Numbered from the stretch's first letter, positions 26,303 through 36,439 are shown. The stretch: 64,000 bases of DNA from Clostridioides sp. (GCA_031261505.1 JAISJN010000012.1:141012-205011); one strand, 5' to 3'. The notes: generated by a model not told the origin, from the letters alone. Made by a program: numbers and translations.

Positions 26303-27146
26303 TTTTACTCAGCCCCCTTATCGCTAGAGTGTATTTACCTATTATATTGTCCGTAATCTTATCTATTACATCGTCAATATGATCGTAATCAAGTGTTTCT
26401 ACATGCTTATTACTCATCAAAGTGTACAGTTTTTCATCGAGTCCACCCTCTGGCACCTCCATATCTTCTATGTTCACAAATTCGTCTTCGTCTCCATAGT
26501 TTTTTATGAATTTGAACAAAGCTTTTTGGAGTCCCATATACACGTAGATGTTGTTTAAGTATGAACTACAATTTCCTAATTCTCTAAACTGCAAATCCTC
26601 GTTCTTGTATTTAATTATTATCGTATGCGTTCCAAGTTCTATCTTGATCTTTGGTTTCATCTTCTCATCTACTTGTTTTTCAAATAAGTCAAATGGTTTT
26701 TTATCGCTTCCGTCAAATGTTACTACATTTGAAAATCCTAGTGTAGATGATTTTTTGACTATTATATCGTCCTTAAAATAATTATAGAATCCCTCTAAAT
26801 CCATATTTTTTGCAAATGTAATCTCTTCTAAAACTTGAATTGACAGTTGTAGTTTCGTCCTTCTGTCGAGTGATAATTTTGATTTAGGGATTTCTATGAA
26901 AGTTTCCCCATTTTCTAGATAGTAGAACTGGTTGTCCACAGATTGTATTACCAGCACTAATCTCGCTCTAGCTTCATCCAATAAATTCTTTATAAAATTC
27001 GAGCTTATATTGTAGCTTATCTCAAACCTATATCCTTCACTGTTTCCATCCACATTTACATCAAAAGTGAATTCTCCATCTTTATAGTAACTCGAATCGT
27101 TTGTCAAAATTGGATATGGAAAACTGGCGTTTTTCTTGTAGATCAT
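26292..27146 (-). CDS. Uncharacterised protein, second gene of the GHKL cassette
   Basis: A 284-residue protein I do not recognise. It has a beta-rich N-terminal half starting MIYKKNASFPYPILTNDSSY with many alternating hydrophobic strands (FTFDVNV, YRFEISYNISS, ARLVLVIQS), and a helical C-terminal half with acidic segments (GDEDEFVNIEDME). No transmembrane helix or nuclease motif is visible. It starts three bases after the GHKL ATPase stop and overlaps the next gene, indicating fixed stoichiometry. A structural or adaptor role beside the ATPase is an inference only. Confidence 0.7.
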   Translation of the reverse strand: MIYKKNASFPYPILTNDSSYYKDGEFTFDVNVDGNSEGYRFEISYNISSNFIKNLLDEARARLVLVIQSVDNQFYYLENGETFIEIPKSKLSLDRRTKLQLSIQVLEEITFAKNMDLEGFYNYFKDDIIVKKSSTLGFSNVVTFDGSDKKPFDLFEKQVDEKMKPKIKIELGTHTIIIKYKNEDLQFRELGNCSSYLNNIYVYMGLQKALFKFIKNYGDEDEFVNIEDMEVPEGGLDEKLYTLMSNKHVETLDYDHIDDVIDKITDNIIGKYTLAIRGLSKNGD

Positions 27147-27149
27147 AAC

Positions 27150-29072
27150 CTATACCTCCACGCTGTACAAAAACTTTAACGTCCTGTTGAAATCTTCGCT
27201 TAATTTTAATTTTACAACTGATTGTCCGTTTTCTATTCCTACGTCGACTATCTTATCTTTTTCTATTTTATATTCCTTACCATCCTCGTCTTTTGCTGAA
27301 TTATAACTTTTATTTGCATTGAATTCATTCTTATACTCGTTGCCCATTCCGTCGACTACATTGAATACTAGATTGAATTTATCAACCTTCTTCAGCTCTT
27401 TTATTCCCTTGAAATCAAACTTTATGTACTCATTATCTCCTACGACAATTCTCTCAACCATATCAGTACTCGTGTTGTATATTTCTTTTTTATCGTCTTT
27501 ATCACTTGCTTCCAGGTCTTTTGGAGGTTTTACCTTCTTGAGTTTTCTTTCTTTAATCTCTTTCTCTTCATTTCCTGATTCAAATTCTACCTTCTTCTTT
27601 GCTTTCGGCTTATTGACTTTGTCGTTTTTCTTTACCAACTGTAATGTTTTTTTATTGCCCTTACTTATACTGACTCTAGATGTATCTTTTGAAATTTCCT
27701 GCTTGAAACTGTACTCAACGGTGTTTATTATATCACTTGTATCTATTATCCCCGATGAAGGATTATTTTTCTTTATTTCTTCATCTAAAATCTCGATTAT
27801 TTTATCATTTAATCTTTTCATAACGGTTCTAGCTTCTTTTTTCAACTCAGGATCTTTTATATGGGAATGAGAAAGTTCCGTATGAGATTCATTTTCCAAA
27901 CCCTTTAAAAAATCATCTTCCTTAACACTGTTTGGCATGAGTATTGCATTGAATGGTTTTGTTGCGTTGTTTAGTATTTTCCTATCCTCAATTTTCATGC
28001 CCACGCTTCTTATTACTGCTGTTCTAGCCTTTGTGATTTCGCTGTTGTAACTGAAATACAAATCAAATTTATATTTCTTGTTATTGCCTTTACTTCCACC
28101 TACCTCTATCGTCCTAGGTTTTGTGTTTATATATGTATCCAAATATAATGGTGTGAACTCTTTTTTCATATCACCTATATTCTGCTCATAGTACTTTTTA
28201 TTTTTTATGTACTTGGTAACGGTGTTCTTATCAATTTTTAGGCCGTTTATGCTGACCTCTAGTTTATTTTCTAAGATCGCTACGAAGAAGTTACTGCATA
28301 CACTTCTGATTATCTCAACTTCATCGTTGTACTCATCTCTTAGATACGGAATTATTATCTTTAGACCCCTGGTATCTTTTTCGAATATATTCCTAAATTT
28401 ATTTTTATATGGATAGAATTTACCATTTATCTTATCAGTAAAATATCCCGTAGCTCTATATGCTTGACTCCCCATCTTATGCTCGATAAGATGAACCGTT
28501 CCCCCTATGTGCATATTTTTTTCTGCATCACAGTTTGCAAAGAACATTATATTCAAATCGGAGGCTGCGTTGTTAGCAATTTTTCCAACACCGTGAGATC
28601 CACCTCTCGCCTTTTCCTTTTCATTGTCTTCTTCAATTGAGTGAACACCCTTGTTATACGCATACACACCAAATGTATCACCTCTAGATCCATTTTGCCC
28701 TTTACTAGCACCTGACAATCCCTTTGTATTAGAATCTTCGAATGATATGTAATTTATTCCCGCTGATCTAGCCTTTTTCTTCATATGCTCAATAGTTTCT
28801 TTAGTATATGTATTACCTGGCACTAGTAGATTAATTCTATCAGCTATTTCATGAATTGCTGGAATTTCATTTTTTGATATCTTTCCTAATTTTATTTTCA
28901 CATCTACTGGATTTCTAGAATTTCGTAGCCCCGCATCTAGAGAATTTTGACAGTTTTCCCTTACCAGACCATTTATCCCCATCTTTACGAATTTTTCTAA
29001 ATTACTATCGAATATAGATTCTTCTATATTCTCAGCGGTGTTAAACTTCCACCTGTAGTCTTCTCTTTCCAT
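27150..29072 (-). CDS. GHKL (Bergerat-fold) ATPase-like protein, first gene of a three-gene cassette
   Basis: A 640-residue protein with the ATP-binding fold of Hsp90/MutL/MORC-type proteins. N box: LVRENCQNSLDA (about residues 36-47, with the catalytic Glu39 and Asn43). A G1-like segment is YISFEDSNTKGLSG. G2 is GGSHGVGKIANNAASDL. A transducer-like region follows, then a Lys/Glu-rich linker (about 455-540) and a beta-rich C-terminal domain. It is not MutL (no endonuclease or MLH box), HtpG, GyrB or a histidine kinase (no HisKA). An in-frame TTG at 29087 lies on the AGAGGT ribosome site; ATG at 29072 is the better start. The architecture resembles ATPases of phage-defence or DNA-conflict systems. 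A mobile repeat sits directly upstream. Confidence 0.75.
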   Translation of the reverse strand: MEREDYRWKFNTAENIEESIFDSNLEKFVKMGINGLVRENCQNSLDAGLRNSRNPVDVKIKLGKISKNEIPAIHEIADRINLLVPGNTYTKETIEHMKKKARSAGINYISFEDSNTKGLSGASKGQNGSRGDTFGVYAYNKGVHSIEEDNEKEKARGGSHGVGKIANNAASDLNIMFFANCDAEKNMHIGGTVHLIEHKMGSQAYRATGYFTDKINGKFYPYKNKFRNIFEKDTRGLKIIIPYLRDEYNDEVEIIRSVCSNFFVAILENKLEVSINGLKIDKNTVTKYIKNKKYYEQNIGDMKKEFTPLYLDTYINTKPRTIEVGGSKGNNKKYKFDLYFSYNSEITKARTAVIRSVGMKIEDRKILNNATKPFNAILMPNSVKEDDFLKGLENESHTELSHSHIKDPELKKEARTVMKRLNDKIIEILDEEIKKNNPSSGIIDTSDIINTVEYSFKQEISKDTSRVSISKGNKKTLQLVKKNDKVNKPKAKKKVEFESGNEEKEIKERKLKKVKPPKDLEASDKDDKKEIYNTSTDMVERIVVGDNEYIKFDFKGIKELKKVDKFNLVFNVVDGMGNEYKNEFNANKSYNSAKDEDGKEYKIEKDKIVDVGIENGQSVVKLKLSEDFNRTLKFLYSVEV

Positions 29073-29095
29073 ATTTTGACCTCTCAATCATATAA

Positions 29096-29198
29096 TTAAA
29101 TGCTGGTTCAATGCTTTCAGTGTGGGATTTGCCACACTGAAATGAAATTTTTGACCGCCACCTATAGAGGTGAGAGCATTTATCTCAAGTTATATTTT
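29096..29198 (+). repeat. Intact ~100-bp two-hairpin repeat
   Basis: TTAAATGCTGGTTCAATG, hairpin 1 TTTCAGTGTGG-loop-CCACACTGAAA, hairpin 2 CACCT-atag-AGGTG, end TTATCTCAAGTTATATTTTG. It lies in the promoter region of the GHKL cassette. The rest of the 29199-29447 gap holds nothing clear. Confidence 0.75.
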
Positions 29199-29447
29199 GA
29201 TCTTATGTTATTTACTTATTTAGCAGATGTAATTCAGTTCAAAAAAATACAGTACCCCCCAGTATTATTATATAAAACGTTTTCCATTTTTTCAATAATT
29301 ATGTGATATTTTGTATAAATTTGATAAGTCTTGTAGTTTATCTCAAACCTCTACATGCGACTGTCATAATTCTCATTTCAGTGCTGCTCGAACTACCCAC
29401 AATGCAATCATCACTCAATATTATATCAAGCTAAATTATTCACTTAA

Positions 29448-29486
29448 TAAAAAATGAGGTCACTGCATATTAACAGCGACCTCACC
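29448..29486 (-). terminator. Terminator of pyk
   Basis: Minus strand: GAGGTCGCTG, loop, CAGTGACCTC, then ATTTTTTATTAAG. Located about 80 bases after the pyruvate kinase stop. Confidence 0.85.
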
Positions 29487-29563
29487 TTATTAAATTCTAA
29501 TCTATTTCACATAAATTTAACTCTAGTCTTTTAACGCTCAACCTAATTTACTAAAATTCTAAT

Positions 29564-31324
29564 CTAGATTACACGAGTTGAACCCCTGTACACTACACCT
29601 CTAGATGCGTCCACCGTAATTGTTTCACCTGTAACCACATCGTCGATCACTCCATCAGCTGATAGTATTACCGGTATATTGTTTGTTATACCAAATATAG
29701 AAGCGTGTGAAGTCATACCTCCTACCTCTGTCACTATCGCACTTGACCTAGCTAGGAATTCATTCATTTCCGGATTTATATAGCTTGAAACTATTATATC
29801 TCCGTCTTTAAAGTCCTTGAAACTGTCTTGGTCTTTGACTAGGCAAACTCTTCCTTCTACTGTCTGTTGGCCTACTCCTACCCCAGCTACAATTTCTTCG
29901 TTTATTATATGAACCTTTATAAGGTTGGTTGTTCCACTTACACCGGTTGGCACTCCTGCTGTAACCACAACCAATTCTCCTTCAGATATATATCCCGCAT
30001 CTTGTGCTGTTGCGATTGCCGATTCGATTACCTCGTCAGTATCGTTTGTAAATCTGGATTTAAGTGGGTAAACTCCCCATATAAGTGCTAGTTGTCTCAT
30101 CACTCTATCGTCTATCGTAGTCGCTATTATTTGAGACTGTGGTCTAAATTTCGATATCATTCTAGCAGTGTGACCCGATGAAGTAGGCGTTATTATCGAA
30201 GACGCCTTGAGTTCTTCAGCAATATTGCAGGTTGCATGGCTTATTGCGTCTGTCACTGCAATTTGTTGTTCTCCTATTGTACCTAGAGCCTTTGTATAAT
30301 CTAAGGTTTCCTCTGTTCTTTTAGCTATTGTCGCCATCATTTTTACCGCTTCTACTGGGTATTTTCCTGATGCAGTTTCGCCTGATAACATTATCGCATC
30401 TGTTCCATCGTAAATTGCATTTGCCACATCTGTAGCCTCAGCCCTCGTAGGTCTAGGATTTCTTATCATAGAATCCAACATTTGAGTTGCTGTGATAACT
30501 GGTTTTCCTAGTTCATTGCATTTTTTTATCATCATTTTTTGGACTATAGGCATTTCCTCTGTTGGAATTTCAACGCCTAAATCTCCCCTTGCAACCATGA
30601 GTCCATCAGAAACCTTTAGTATTTCCTCTAGATTTTCTATACCCTCTTGGTTCTCTATCTTTGATATTATCTTTACATCTGTTGCATTGTTGTTTTCAAG
30701 TACTTCTCTTATGGCTAGTACATCGGATACTTTTCTCACAAATGACGCTGCGATGTAGTCTATTCCTTCTCTAACTCCAAATTCAATATCGTCTATATCT
30801 TTTTGAGTTAGGGCTGGAAGGTTTATTTTTATGCCTGGTACGTTGATTCCCTTGTGATTCTTTACTATACCTGCATTTTCAACCGTGCATCTTATTTCTT
30901 GCCCTGAAATTTCTTTGACTCTGAGTCCAACTAGACCGTCGTCTATAAGAATTTGCGCACCTGCTTCCACGTCGTTTATCAATCCTTTATAGCTCACTGT
31001 ACACCTAGTTTTATCACCTAGAACCTCATCCATTGTAATAGTGAAATCTTGCCCTTGCTCTAGTAGAACTTCTGGATCTTTGAAGTTTCCCGTTCTTATT
31101 TCAGGTCCTTTTGTATCTAAAAGTATCGCTACTGGTTTATTTATCTTTGCACTTACCTTTTTCGCAAGGTCAAATCTCGCCTTCTGTTCCTCGTGTGTAC
31201 CGTGTGAAAAGTTGAATCTACATACGTTTAACCCTGACAACATCATGTTTGTCAAAGTTTCTTCGCTGTCTGATGCTGGTCCCAGCGTACAAACTATTTT
31301 TGTTTTGTTTAATTTATTTAACAT
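29564..31324 (-). CDS. pyk: Pyruvate kinase with C-terminal PEP-utiliser domain
   Basis: A 586-residue enzyme catalysing PEP plus ADP to pyruvate plus ATP. The core (about 1-475) has TKIVCTLGPAS, RFNFSHG, LLDTKGPEIRTG, the active-site MVARGDLGVEIP and MLDSMIRNPRPTRAE. The extra domain (about 480-586) has the PEP-utilising swivel motif GGMTSHASIFG, found in many Bacillota pyruvate kinases and absent from E. coli PykF. The start has GAGGGGAGAG upstream. It lies downstream of pfkA, so the two irreversible glycolytic steps are probably co-expressed; a 200-base gap separates them. Confidence 0.96.
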   Translation of the reverse strand: MLNKLNKTKIVCTLGPASDSEETLTNMMLSGLNVCRFNFSHGTHEEQKARFDLAKKVSAKINKPVAILLDTKGPEIRTGNFKDPEVLLEQGQDFTITMDEVLGDKTRCTVSYKGLINDVEAGAQILIDDGLVGLRVKEISGQEIRCTVENAGIVKNHKGINVPGIKINLPALTQKDIDDIEFGVREGIDYIAASFVRKVSDVLAIREVLENNNATDVKIISKIENQEGIENLEEILKVSDGLMVARGDLGVEIPTEEMPIVQKMMIKKCNELGKPVITATQMLDSMIRNPRPTRAEATDVANAIYDGTDAIMLSGETASGKYPVEAVKMMATIAKRTEETLDYTKALGTIGEQQIAVTDAISHATCNIAEELKASSIITPTSSGHTARMISKFRPQSQIIATTIDDRVMRQLALIWGVYPLKSRFTNDTDEVIESAIATAQDAGYISEGELVVVTAGVPTGVSGTTNLIKVHIINEEIVAGVGVGQQTVEGRVCLVKDQDSFKDFKDGDIIVSSYINPEMNEFLARSSAIVTEVGGMTSHASIFGITNNIPVILSADGVIDDVVTGETITVDASRGVVYRGSTRVI

Positions 31325-31527
31325 TACTTCTCTCCCCTCACCAGTTTTTATATAAATTTGCAGGTTATCTTAATAATATAAATCACTTTTTATTTTATAT
31401 CTTATTTAACCATGTATTTTGTAGAACTTACCTTATTCTATTCTACACTGTTAGTTTACCACTAAATGTAGAGGAGTAAAAGCAAAGTTTCATTAAAAAT
31501 GTAAATTTTATGTTAGATATTCTCGAG

Positions 31528-32487
31528 TTATATCGACAGTATTTTAATCATTTCGTAGAAGTCTTTTCTAATTTCTTTTTTCATGTCTAAAGCTTCCTGT
31601 ATTTCGACATCTACAATTTCATTTCTTGCTATTCCGACTACCTTGGTTGACGAGCCTTCCATTATTAATTCTATAGCTCGTATTCCCAGTCTGCTGGCTA
31701 GGATTCTGTCAAATGCCGTTGGGTTCCCACCTCTTTGGACATGTCCTAGGATTGTGAGCCTAAGGTCAAATCCCGTTTCTTTTTCTACATTTTGTTTGAG
31801 CGCCGTTATATCGTGTACCCCTTCTGATAGGATTATTATGCTGTGCTTTTTACCCCTCAGCTGTGTTGTTTTTAATCTAAAGGCTATATCTTCAACTGTC
31901 ATCTCTTCTTCTGGTATTAGAACTGCTTCAGCGCCTCCTGCCAATCCTGTATACAATGCTAGGTCTCCACATTCGCGTCCCATTACCTCTACTATATGAA
32001 TTCTTTCATGTGATGCTGAGGTATCTCTTATCTTGCTTATTGCATCTGTTGCCGTTGATATTGCCGTGTCGAATCCTATTGTGTAGTCTGTGTAAGCTAG
32101 GTCGTTGTCGATTGTGGCTGGTATGCCTATCGAAGGGATTCCATATGCGCTTAGCTTTTCTAGCCCTTTGAAAGTTCCATCCCCACCTATTGCTATTAAA
32201 TAATCTATCTGGTGTTTTTTTAGTATTTCACTCGCTTTTTTTAGCCCCGAGTCTGTCCTGAATTCTTCACATCTCGATGATTTTAATATTGTACCGCCTT
32301 TTTGAATTATATCGCCGACTGAAGATAGCTCCATTTCTTCGAAATCTTCTTCTAGTAATCCACAGTATCCACGATTTATTCCGTATACCTTGCATCCGTA
32401 GTATATTCCCGCTCTTACTACCGCCCTGATTGCTGCATTCATTCCAGGCGCATCTCCACCGCTTGTTAGAACACCTATACGCTTCAT
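31528..32487 (-). CDS. pfkA: ATP-dependent 6-phosphofructokinase
   Basis: A 319-residue enzyme phosphorylating fructose 6-phosphate. The ATP site starts GVLTSGGDAPGMNAAIR, with AIGGDGTFKG. The catalytic region is PATIDNDLAYTDYTIGFDTA; the substrate site is VEVMGRECGDLA and GHVQRGG. Gly at GGDGT favours ATP over pyrophosphate. The length is typical. The start follows GGGAGGTC; the mobile repeat begins 16 bases upstream, between the ribosome site and dnaE. Confidence 0.96.
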   Translation of the reverse strand: MKRIGVLTSGGDAPGMNAAIRAVVRAGIYYGCKVYGINRGYCGLLEEDFEEMELSSVGDIIQKGGTILKSSRCEEFRTDSGLKKASEILKKHQIDYLIAIGGDGTFKGLEKLSAYGIPSIGIPATIDNDLAYTDYTIGFDTAISTATDAISKIRDTSASHERIHIVEVMGRECGDLALYTGLAGGAEAVLIPEEEMTVEDIAFRLKTTQLRGKKHSIIILSEGVHDITALKQNVEKETGFDLRLTILGHVQRGGNPTAFDRILASRLGIRAIELIMEGSSTKVVGIARNEIVDVEIQEALDMKKEIRKDFYEMIKILSI

Positions 32488-32502
32488 TCATTGACCTCCC
32501 TT

Positions 32503-32618
32503 GATTAAATGACAATCCCTACAATGGTGATTATTTATGATGGTGAATTTGACCAAACATAAAATGAGATTTATGCCCGACACCTATATAGGTGTGGACA
32601 TTTATCTCAAGTCATATT
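32503..32618 (+). repeat. ~100-bp two-hairpin repeat with eroded hairpin 1
   Basis: GATTAAATG left edge, a middle part ending CATAAAATGAGATTTATGCCCGACACC, hairpin 2 CACCT-atat-AGGTG, end TTATCTCAAGTCATATTT. It lies between dnaE and pfkA. Just right of it (32625-32690) is a run of imperfect CTTTGTA/CTCTGTAATTAA tandem units. Confidence 0.65.
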
Positions 32619-32689
32619 TAAACTTTGTACTTACCTTTATGCTTAACCTCTGTAATTAAACTCTGTAATTAACTTTGTACTCAACCTTT

Positions 32690-35600
32690 TTACCTAACCT
32701 TTATATTTTCACTTGGTAGTATTCGCTCTAGCCCTGAAATTAATTCATCGTTTGCGATTGTTCCAAGTCCTGTCATCCTGTACGATTTTTTAGAACCATT
32801 TTTGCTTTCATCTTCTGGACAGAGGTAGATTACGTCGTTACCTCTTTGTGTCTTGGCGATTTCAGTTATTTCGTACGTCATAACAGCATTTTTTAGGCTA
32901 TCTATTTTTATATATATCCTTTTTCCTTCTTTAAAATTTTCATTCGTGGATATATTCTTATTGCCCATATTTTCGCCATTGTTGTATCTACTAGCATCAT
33001 TGTGCACACCGCCATTATTATATCTATTTGAGCCGTTGTATCCTCCGCCGTTGTAACCATTGCCACCGTATCCATTTTTCCTATAGCTGTTTTCCTCAAA
33101 CTCGCTATGGTCTGCGATGTTTTTTATCTCTCTTGCGATCAACTTCGCCTCTTCATCTTCTTTTGCTGTCAAACTTCCCTTGATTAGGATGATTTCATCC
33201 TCGCCTAGCAAGTTTTTAAACTTAGTCAACATCTGAGGGAAGACTATGACCTCTATATTCCCAAATAAATCTTCTAGTTCTATAAATGCCATCATGTCGT
33301 TTCTTCTCGTCGTCTTTATCGTCTTTTTAGATATCATTCCACCCATTATTACTTCTTTGTCGTTTAGGTTTAGGTAGGTCTCCATATCTTCACTGGCTTC
33401 GTGTATCTTTCCTATGTCTATCGAAGTCCTTTCCATAAGCAATTCTTCGTATTCTGATAGAGGATGCCCGCTTACATACATTCCTAGGACCTCTTTTTCT
33501 AGAGATAGTTTGTATTTTTCATTGTACTCTTTTATACTCGGGATCGAATATATATCCCCCATCATTGTTCCTCCAGCATTTGCCGTTGAAATATTAGAGT
33601 CAGCTCCATCTTGCAAGCCGATATTTTGCTCGGAGCCGCTTGGTTCGTCCATTGATCCCATCATATCAAATAGGGATATCTGTCCCTTTACATTTTTCTT
33701 TCTGTCCATGGCTATGCTGTTTACCACTGGCTCGTACCCCGACATCATGCTCGCCCTGTTTTCGCTTATTCCATCGAAGGCCCCGCATTTTATAAGGCTT
33801 TCTATTACTCTCTTGTTCGTGTCCTTTGGGTCTATTCTTTTTACAAAATCTATGAAGTCCTTGAATTTGCCCGTGGCTTCTCTTTCCTCTATTATATTTT
33901 GGATTATATTTACACCCACGTTTTTTACGGCTGCTAATCCAAATCTTATATTGTTTTCTTCAACTGAGAATTTTGTAAAACTCTTGTTTATATCCGGTGG
34001 AAGGACTTGAATATCCATTGATTTACATTCTCTGATGTATTCGACTACCTTGTCTGTATTGCCCATTATGCTGGTAATCAATGCCGCCATGAATTCAACT
34101 GGATAATGCGTCTTTAAATACGCTGTCTCATATGCTAGTACCCCGTAGCATGCAGCGTGCGACTTGTTGAAAGCGTATTTGGCAAAGTCTATCATATCGT
34201 CGAATATTACGTTTGCAGCTTCTTCTGGAACTCCATTTCTTACACAACCCATGATTTCTATCTCGCCGTTGTCGTCGTATTTTCCATGGATGAAGTACTG
34301 TCTTTCCTCTTCCATCACGTCCATTTTCTTCTTGCTCATCGCCCTTCTAACTAGGTCACTTCTTCCGTAGCTATATCCACCTAGATCCCTAACCACCTGC
34401 ATTACCTGTTCTTGGTAGACTAGGCATCCGTATGTCACCTCTAGTATCGGCTTTAGTTTCTCATGGGCGTATGTTACTTTTTCTGGATGGTTCTTATTTT
34501 CAATATATTTAGGTATTGAGTCCATTGGGCCCGGTCTGTATAGTGATATTCCGGCTATTACGTCCTCGATCATGCTCGGTTTAAGCTGCTTCATAAAGCT
34601 TCTCATACCTGAACTTTCCAGCTGGAACACCCCTAGTGTATTTCCAGATGAAAGCATTTCGTATACCTCTGAATCGTCGTAGTCCATGCTCGAGAAGTCA
34701 ATCTTCTCTGTGTATCCCTTGGCTTCCCTGTTTTTCTCAATCAATTCTAAGGTGTCGTTGATAACTGTCAAAGTCCTAAGTCCCAAGAAGTCCATTTTCA
34801 AAAGTCCTAGTTCTTCGAGGGTCGTCATACCGTACTGTGTTGTAATTGAGTCCTGGTTCTTATAAAGCGGTACGTAGTTGTCAACTGGATCCTTAGATAT
34901 TACAACACCTGCAGCATGGGTGGAAGCATGTCTCAGCATTCCCTCCATCTGCTTTGAGATGTCGATTATCTCCTTGCTCTCCTCGTCTTCATCATACATC
35001 TCCTTGAGGTTCGGATTGGTGTCTAGAGCCTTGTCGATTGTCATTCCAATAGCAAATGGTATCTCTTTTGCAATCTTGTCGACCTTGCTGTAGGCTATGT
35101 CTAACACTCTTCCAACGTCCCTTATAGCTGCCTTTGCCCCCATTGTTCCAAAGGTAATTATCTGTGCAACGTGATCCTCTCCGTACTTTCTCTTTACATA
35201 ATCTATGACTTCTTCACGTCTTTCATAGCAGAAGTCGATATCTATATCCGGCATAGATACACGCTCTGGATTTAGGAAACGCTCAAAGAGTAGTGAATAT
35301 TTAATAGGGTCTATGTCGGTTATTTTAAGCGTGTACGATACTATAGAGCCTGCCGCACTACCCCTTCCAGGTCCAACCACTATCCCATTTTCCTTGGAAT
35401 AGTTGATAAAATCCCAAACTATCAGAAAGTATTCCACATATCCCATTGTGTTTATGACATCTAACTCGTAGTCGAGTCTATCTATTATCTCCTGACTCGG
35501 CTCTCCATACCTTTCTCTCAATCCCTTCTCACACAACTCCCTGAGATACGCATATGCTGTCTTCCCATCTGGAACATCGTACTTTGGAAGGTGGTAGGTG

Positions 35601-36439
35601 TTAAAGTCAAACTCTATCTCACATCTATCGGCGATTTTTACCGTATTGTCCAATGCCTCTTGAACATATGAGAAATTTTCTTCCATTTCAGCCCTCGATT
35701 TTAGATAGAATTCATCGCTTGCAAACCTCATCCTAGTAGGGTCGTCCAAGGTCTTTCCCATTTGAATACACATTAGTACATCGTGTGTCTTTGCGTCGCC
35801 CTTGTCTACATAGTGGACGTCATTTGTAGCAACTAGCGGAATTCCAGTCTCCTTTGATAGTTTTATCATTCCTGCATTTACTTCTTTCTGCTCTGGTATT
35901 CCGTGGTCCTGGATTTCTAGGTAGAAATTGCCTTGTCCAAATATTTCATTGTATTTGAGTGCGTATCTCTTTGCTCCGTCGTAGTTTCTATCCATCAGAT
36001 TCCTGGAAACATCTCCTGCTAGGCAGGCTGAGCAGGCTATTATGCCCTCGCTGTATTTTTTTAATTCTTCTAGGTCCACTCTAGGCTTGTAATAAAATCC
36101 TTCTGTATAGGATATGGATACCAATTTAATTAGATTTTTGTATCCGAGCATGTTTTCTGCCAAAAGAACTAGATGCCCCATCCTCTTATCTAGGTTTGAG
36201 TCCTTGTCTCTAAGCGACCTCGGCGCTGTGTATATCTCACAGCCGATTATTGGCTTTATCCCCTCTTTTTTTGCTTTTTTATAGAAATCTATCGCCCCGA
36301 ACATGTTTCCATGGTCGGTGATAGCTATTGTATTTTGACCAATTTCTTTAGCTCGTTTCATAAGTTTGTCGAGTCTTGAGAAGCCATCGAGCAAACTATA
36401 TTCCGTATGCACGTGAAGATGCACAAAATTGTCTCCCAT
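32690..36439 (-). CDS. dnaE: DNA polymerase III alpha subunit, DnaE type
   Basis: A 1249-residue replicative polymerase. The N-terminal PHP domain starts FVHLHVHTEYSLLDG; the polymerase catalytic aspartates lie in SMPDIDIDFCYERR; GPGRGSAAGS and the helix-hairpin-helix region follow, and a C-terminal OB domain shows KTTRRNDMMAFIELEDL. No DnaQ-type exonuclease insertion is present, so it is DnaE rather than PolC. Two unusual linkers appear: an acidic stretch near residues 930-970 and a Gly/Asn/Tyr-rich repeat near 1120-1163 (plus-strand about 32950-33080), so it is somewhat longer than the typical 1100-1190 residues. The start is supported by GAAGGT. Confidence 0.95.
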   Translation of the reverse strand: MGDNFVHLHVHTEYSLLDGFSRLDKLMKRAKEIGQNTIAITDHGNMFGAIDFYKKAKKEGIKPIIGCEIYTAPRSLRDKDSNLDKRMGHLVLLAENMLGYKNLIKLVSISYTEGFYYKPRVDLEELKKYSEGIIACSACLAGDVSRNLMDRNYDGAKRYALKYNEIFGQGNFYLEIQDHGIPEQKEVNAGMIKLSKETGIPLVATNDVHYVDKGDAKTHDVLMCIQMGKTLDDPTRMRFASDEFYLKSRAEMEENFSYVQEALDNTVKIADRCEIEFDFNTYHLPKYDVPDGKTAYAYLRELCEKGLRERYGEPSQEIIDRLDYELDVINTMGYVEYFLIVWDFINYSKENGIVVGPGRGSAAGSIVSYTLKITDIDPIKYSLLFERFLNPERVSMPDIDIDFCYERREEVIDYVKRKYGEDHVAQIITFGTMGAKAAIRDVGRVLDIAYSKVDKIAKEIPFAIGMTIDKALDTNPNLKEMYDEDEESKEIIDISKQMEGMLRHASTHAAGVVISKDPVDNYVPLYKNQDSITTQYGMTTLEELGLLKMDFLGLRTLTVINDTLELIEKNREAKGYTEKIDFSSMDYDDSEVYEMLSSGNTLGVFQLESSGMRSFMKQLKPSMIEDVIAGISLYRPGPMDSIPKYIENKNHPEKVTYAHEKLKPILEVTYGCLVYQEQVMQVVRDLGGYSYGRSDLVRRAMSKKKMDVMEEERQYFIHGKYDDNGEIEIMGCVRNGVPEEAANVIFDDMIDFAKYAFNKSHAACYGVLAYETAYLKTHYPVEFMAALITSIMGNTDKVVEYIRECKSMDIQVLPPDINKSFTKFSVEENNIRFGLAAVKNVGVNIIQNIIEEREATGKFKDFIDFVKRIDPKDTNKRVIESLIKCGAFDGISENRASMMSGYEPVVNSIAMDRKKNVKGQISLFDMMGSMDEPSGSEQNIGLQDGADSNISTANAGGTMMGDIYSIPSIKEYNEKYKLSLEKEVLGMYVSGHPLSEYEELLMERTSIDIGKIHEASEDMETYLNLNDKEVIMGGMISKKTIKTTRRNDMMAFIELEDLFGNIEVIVFPQMLTKFKNLLGEDEIILIKGSLTAKEDEEAKLIAREIKNIADHSEFEENSYRKNGYGGNGYNGGGYNGSNRYNNGGVHNDASRYNNGENMGNKNISTNENFKEGKRIYIKIDSLKNAVMTYEITEIAKTQRGNDVIYLCPEDESKNGSKKSYRMTGLGTIANDELISGLERILPSENIKVR

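Noticed and set aside
27150..29072. MutL, HtpG or sensor kinase identity for the GHKL protein
   Set aside because: The ATP-site motifs fit the superfamily only; there is no MLH endonuclease motif, Hsp90 middle-domain signature or HisKA dimerisation helix.
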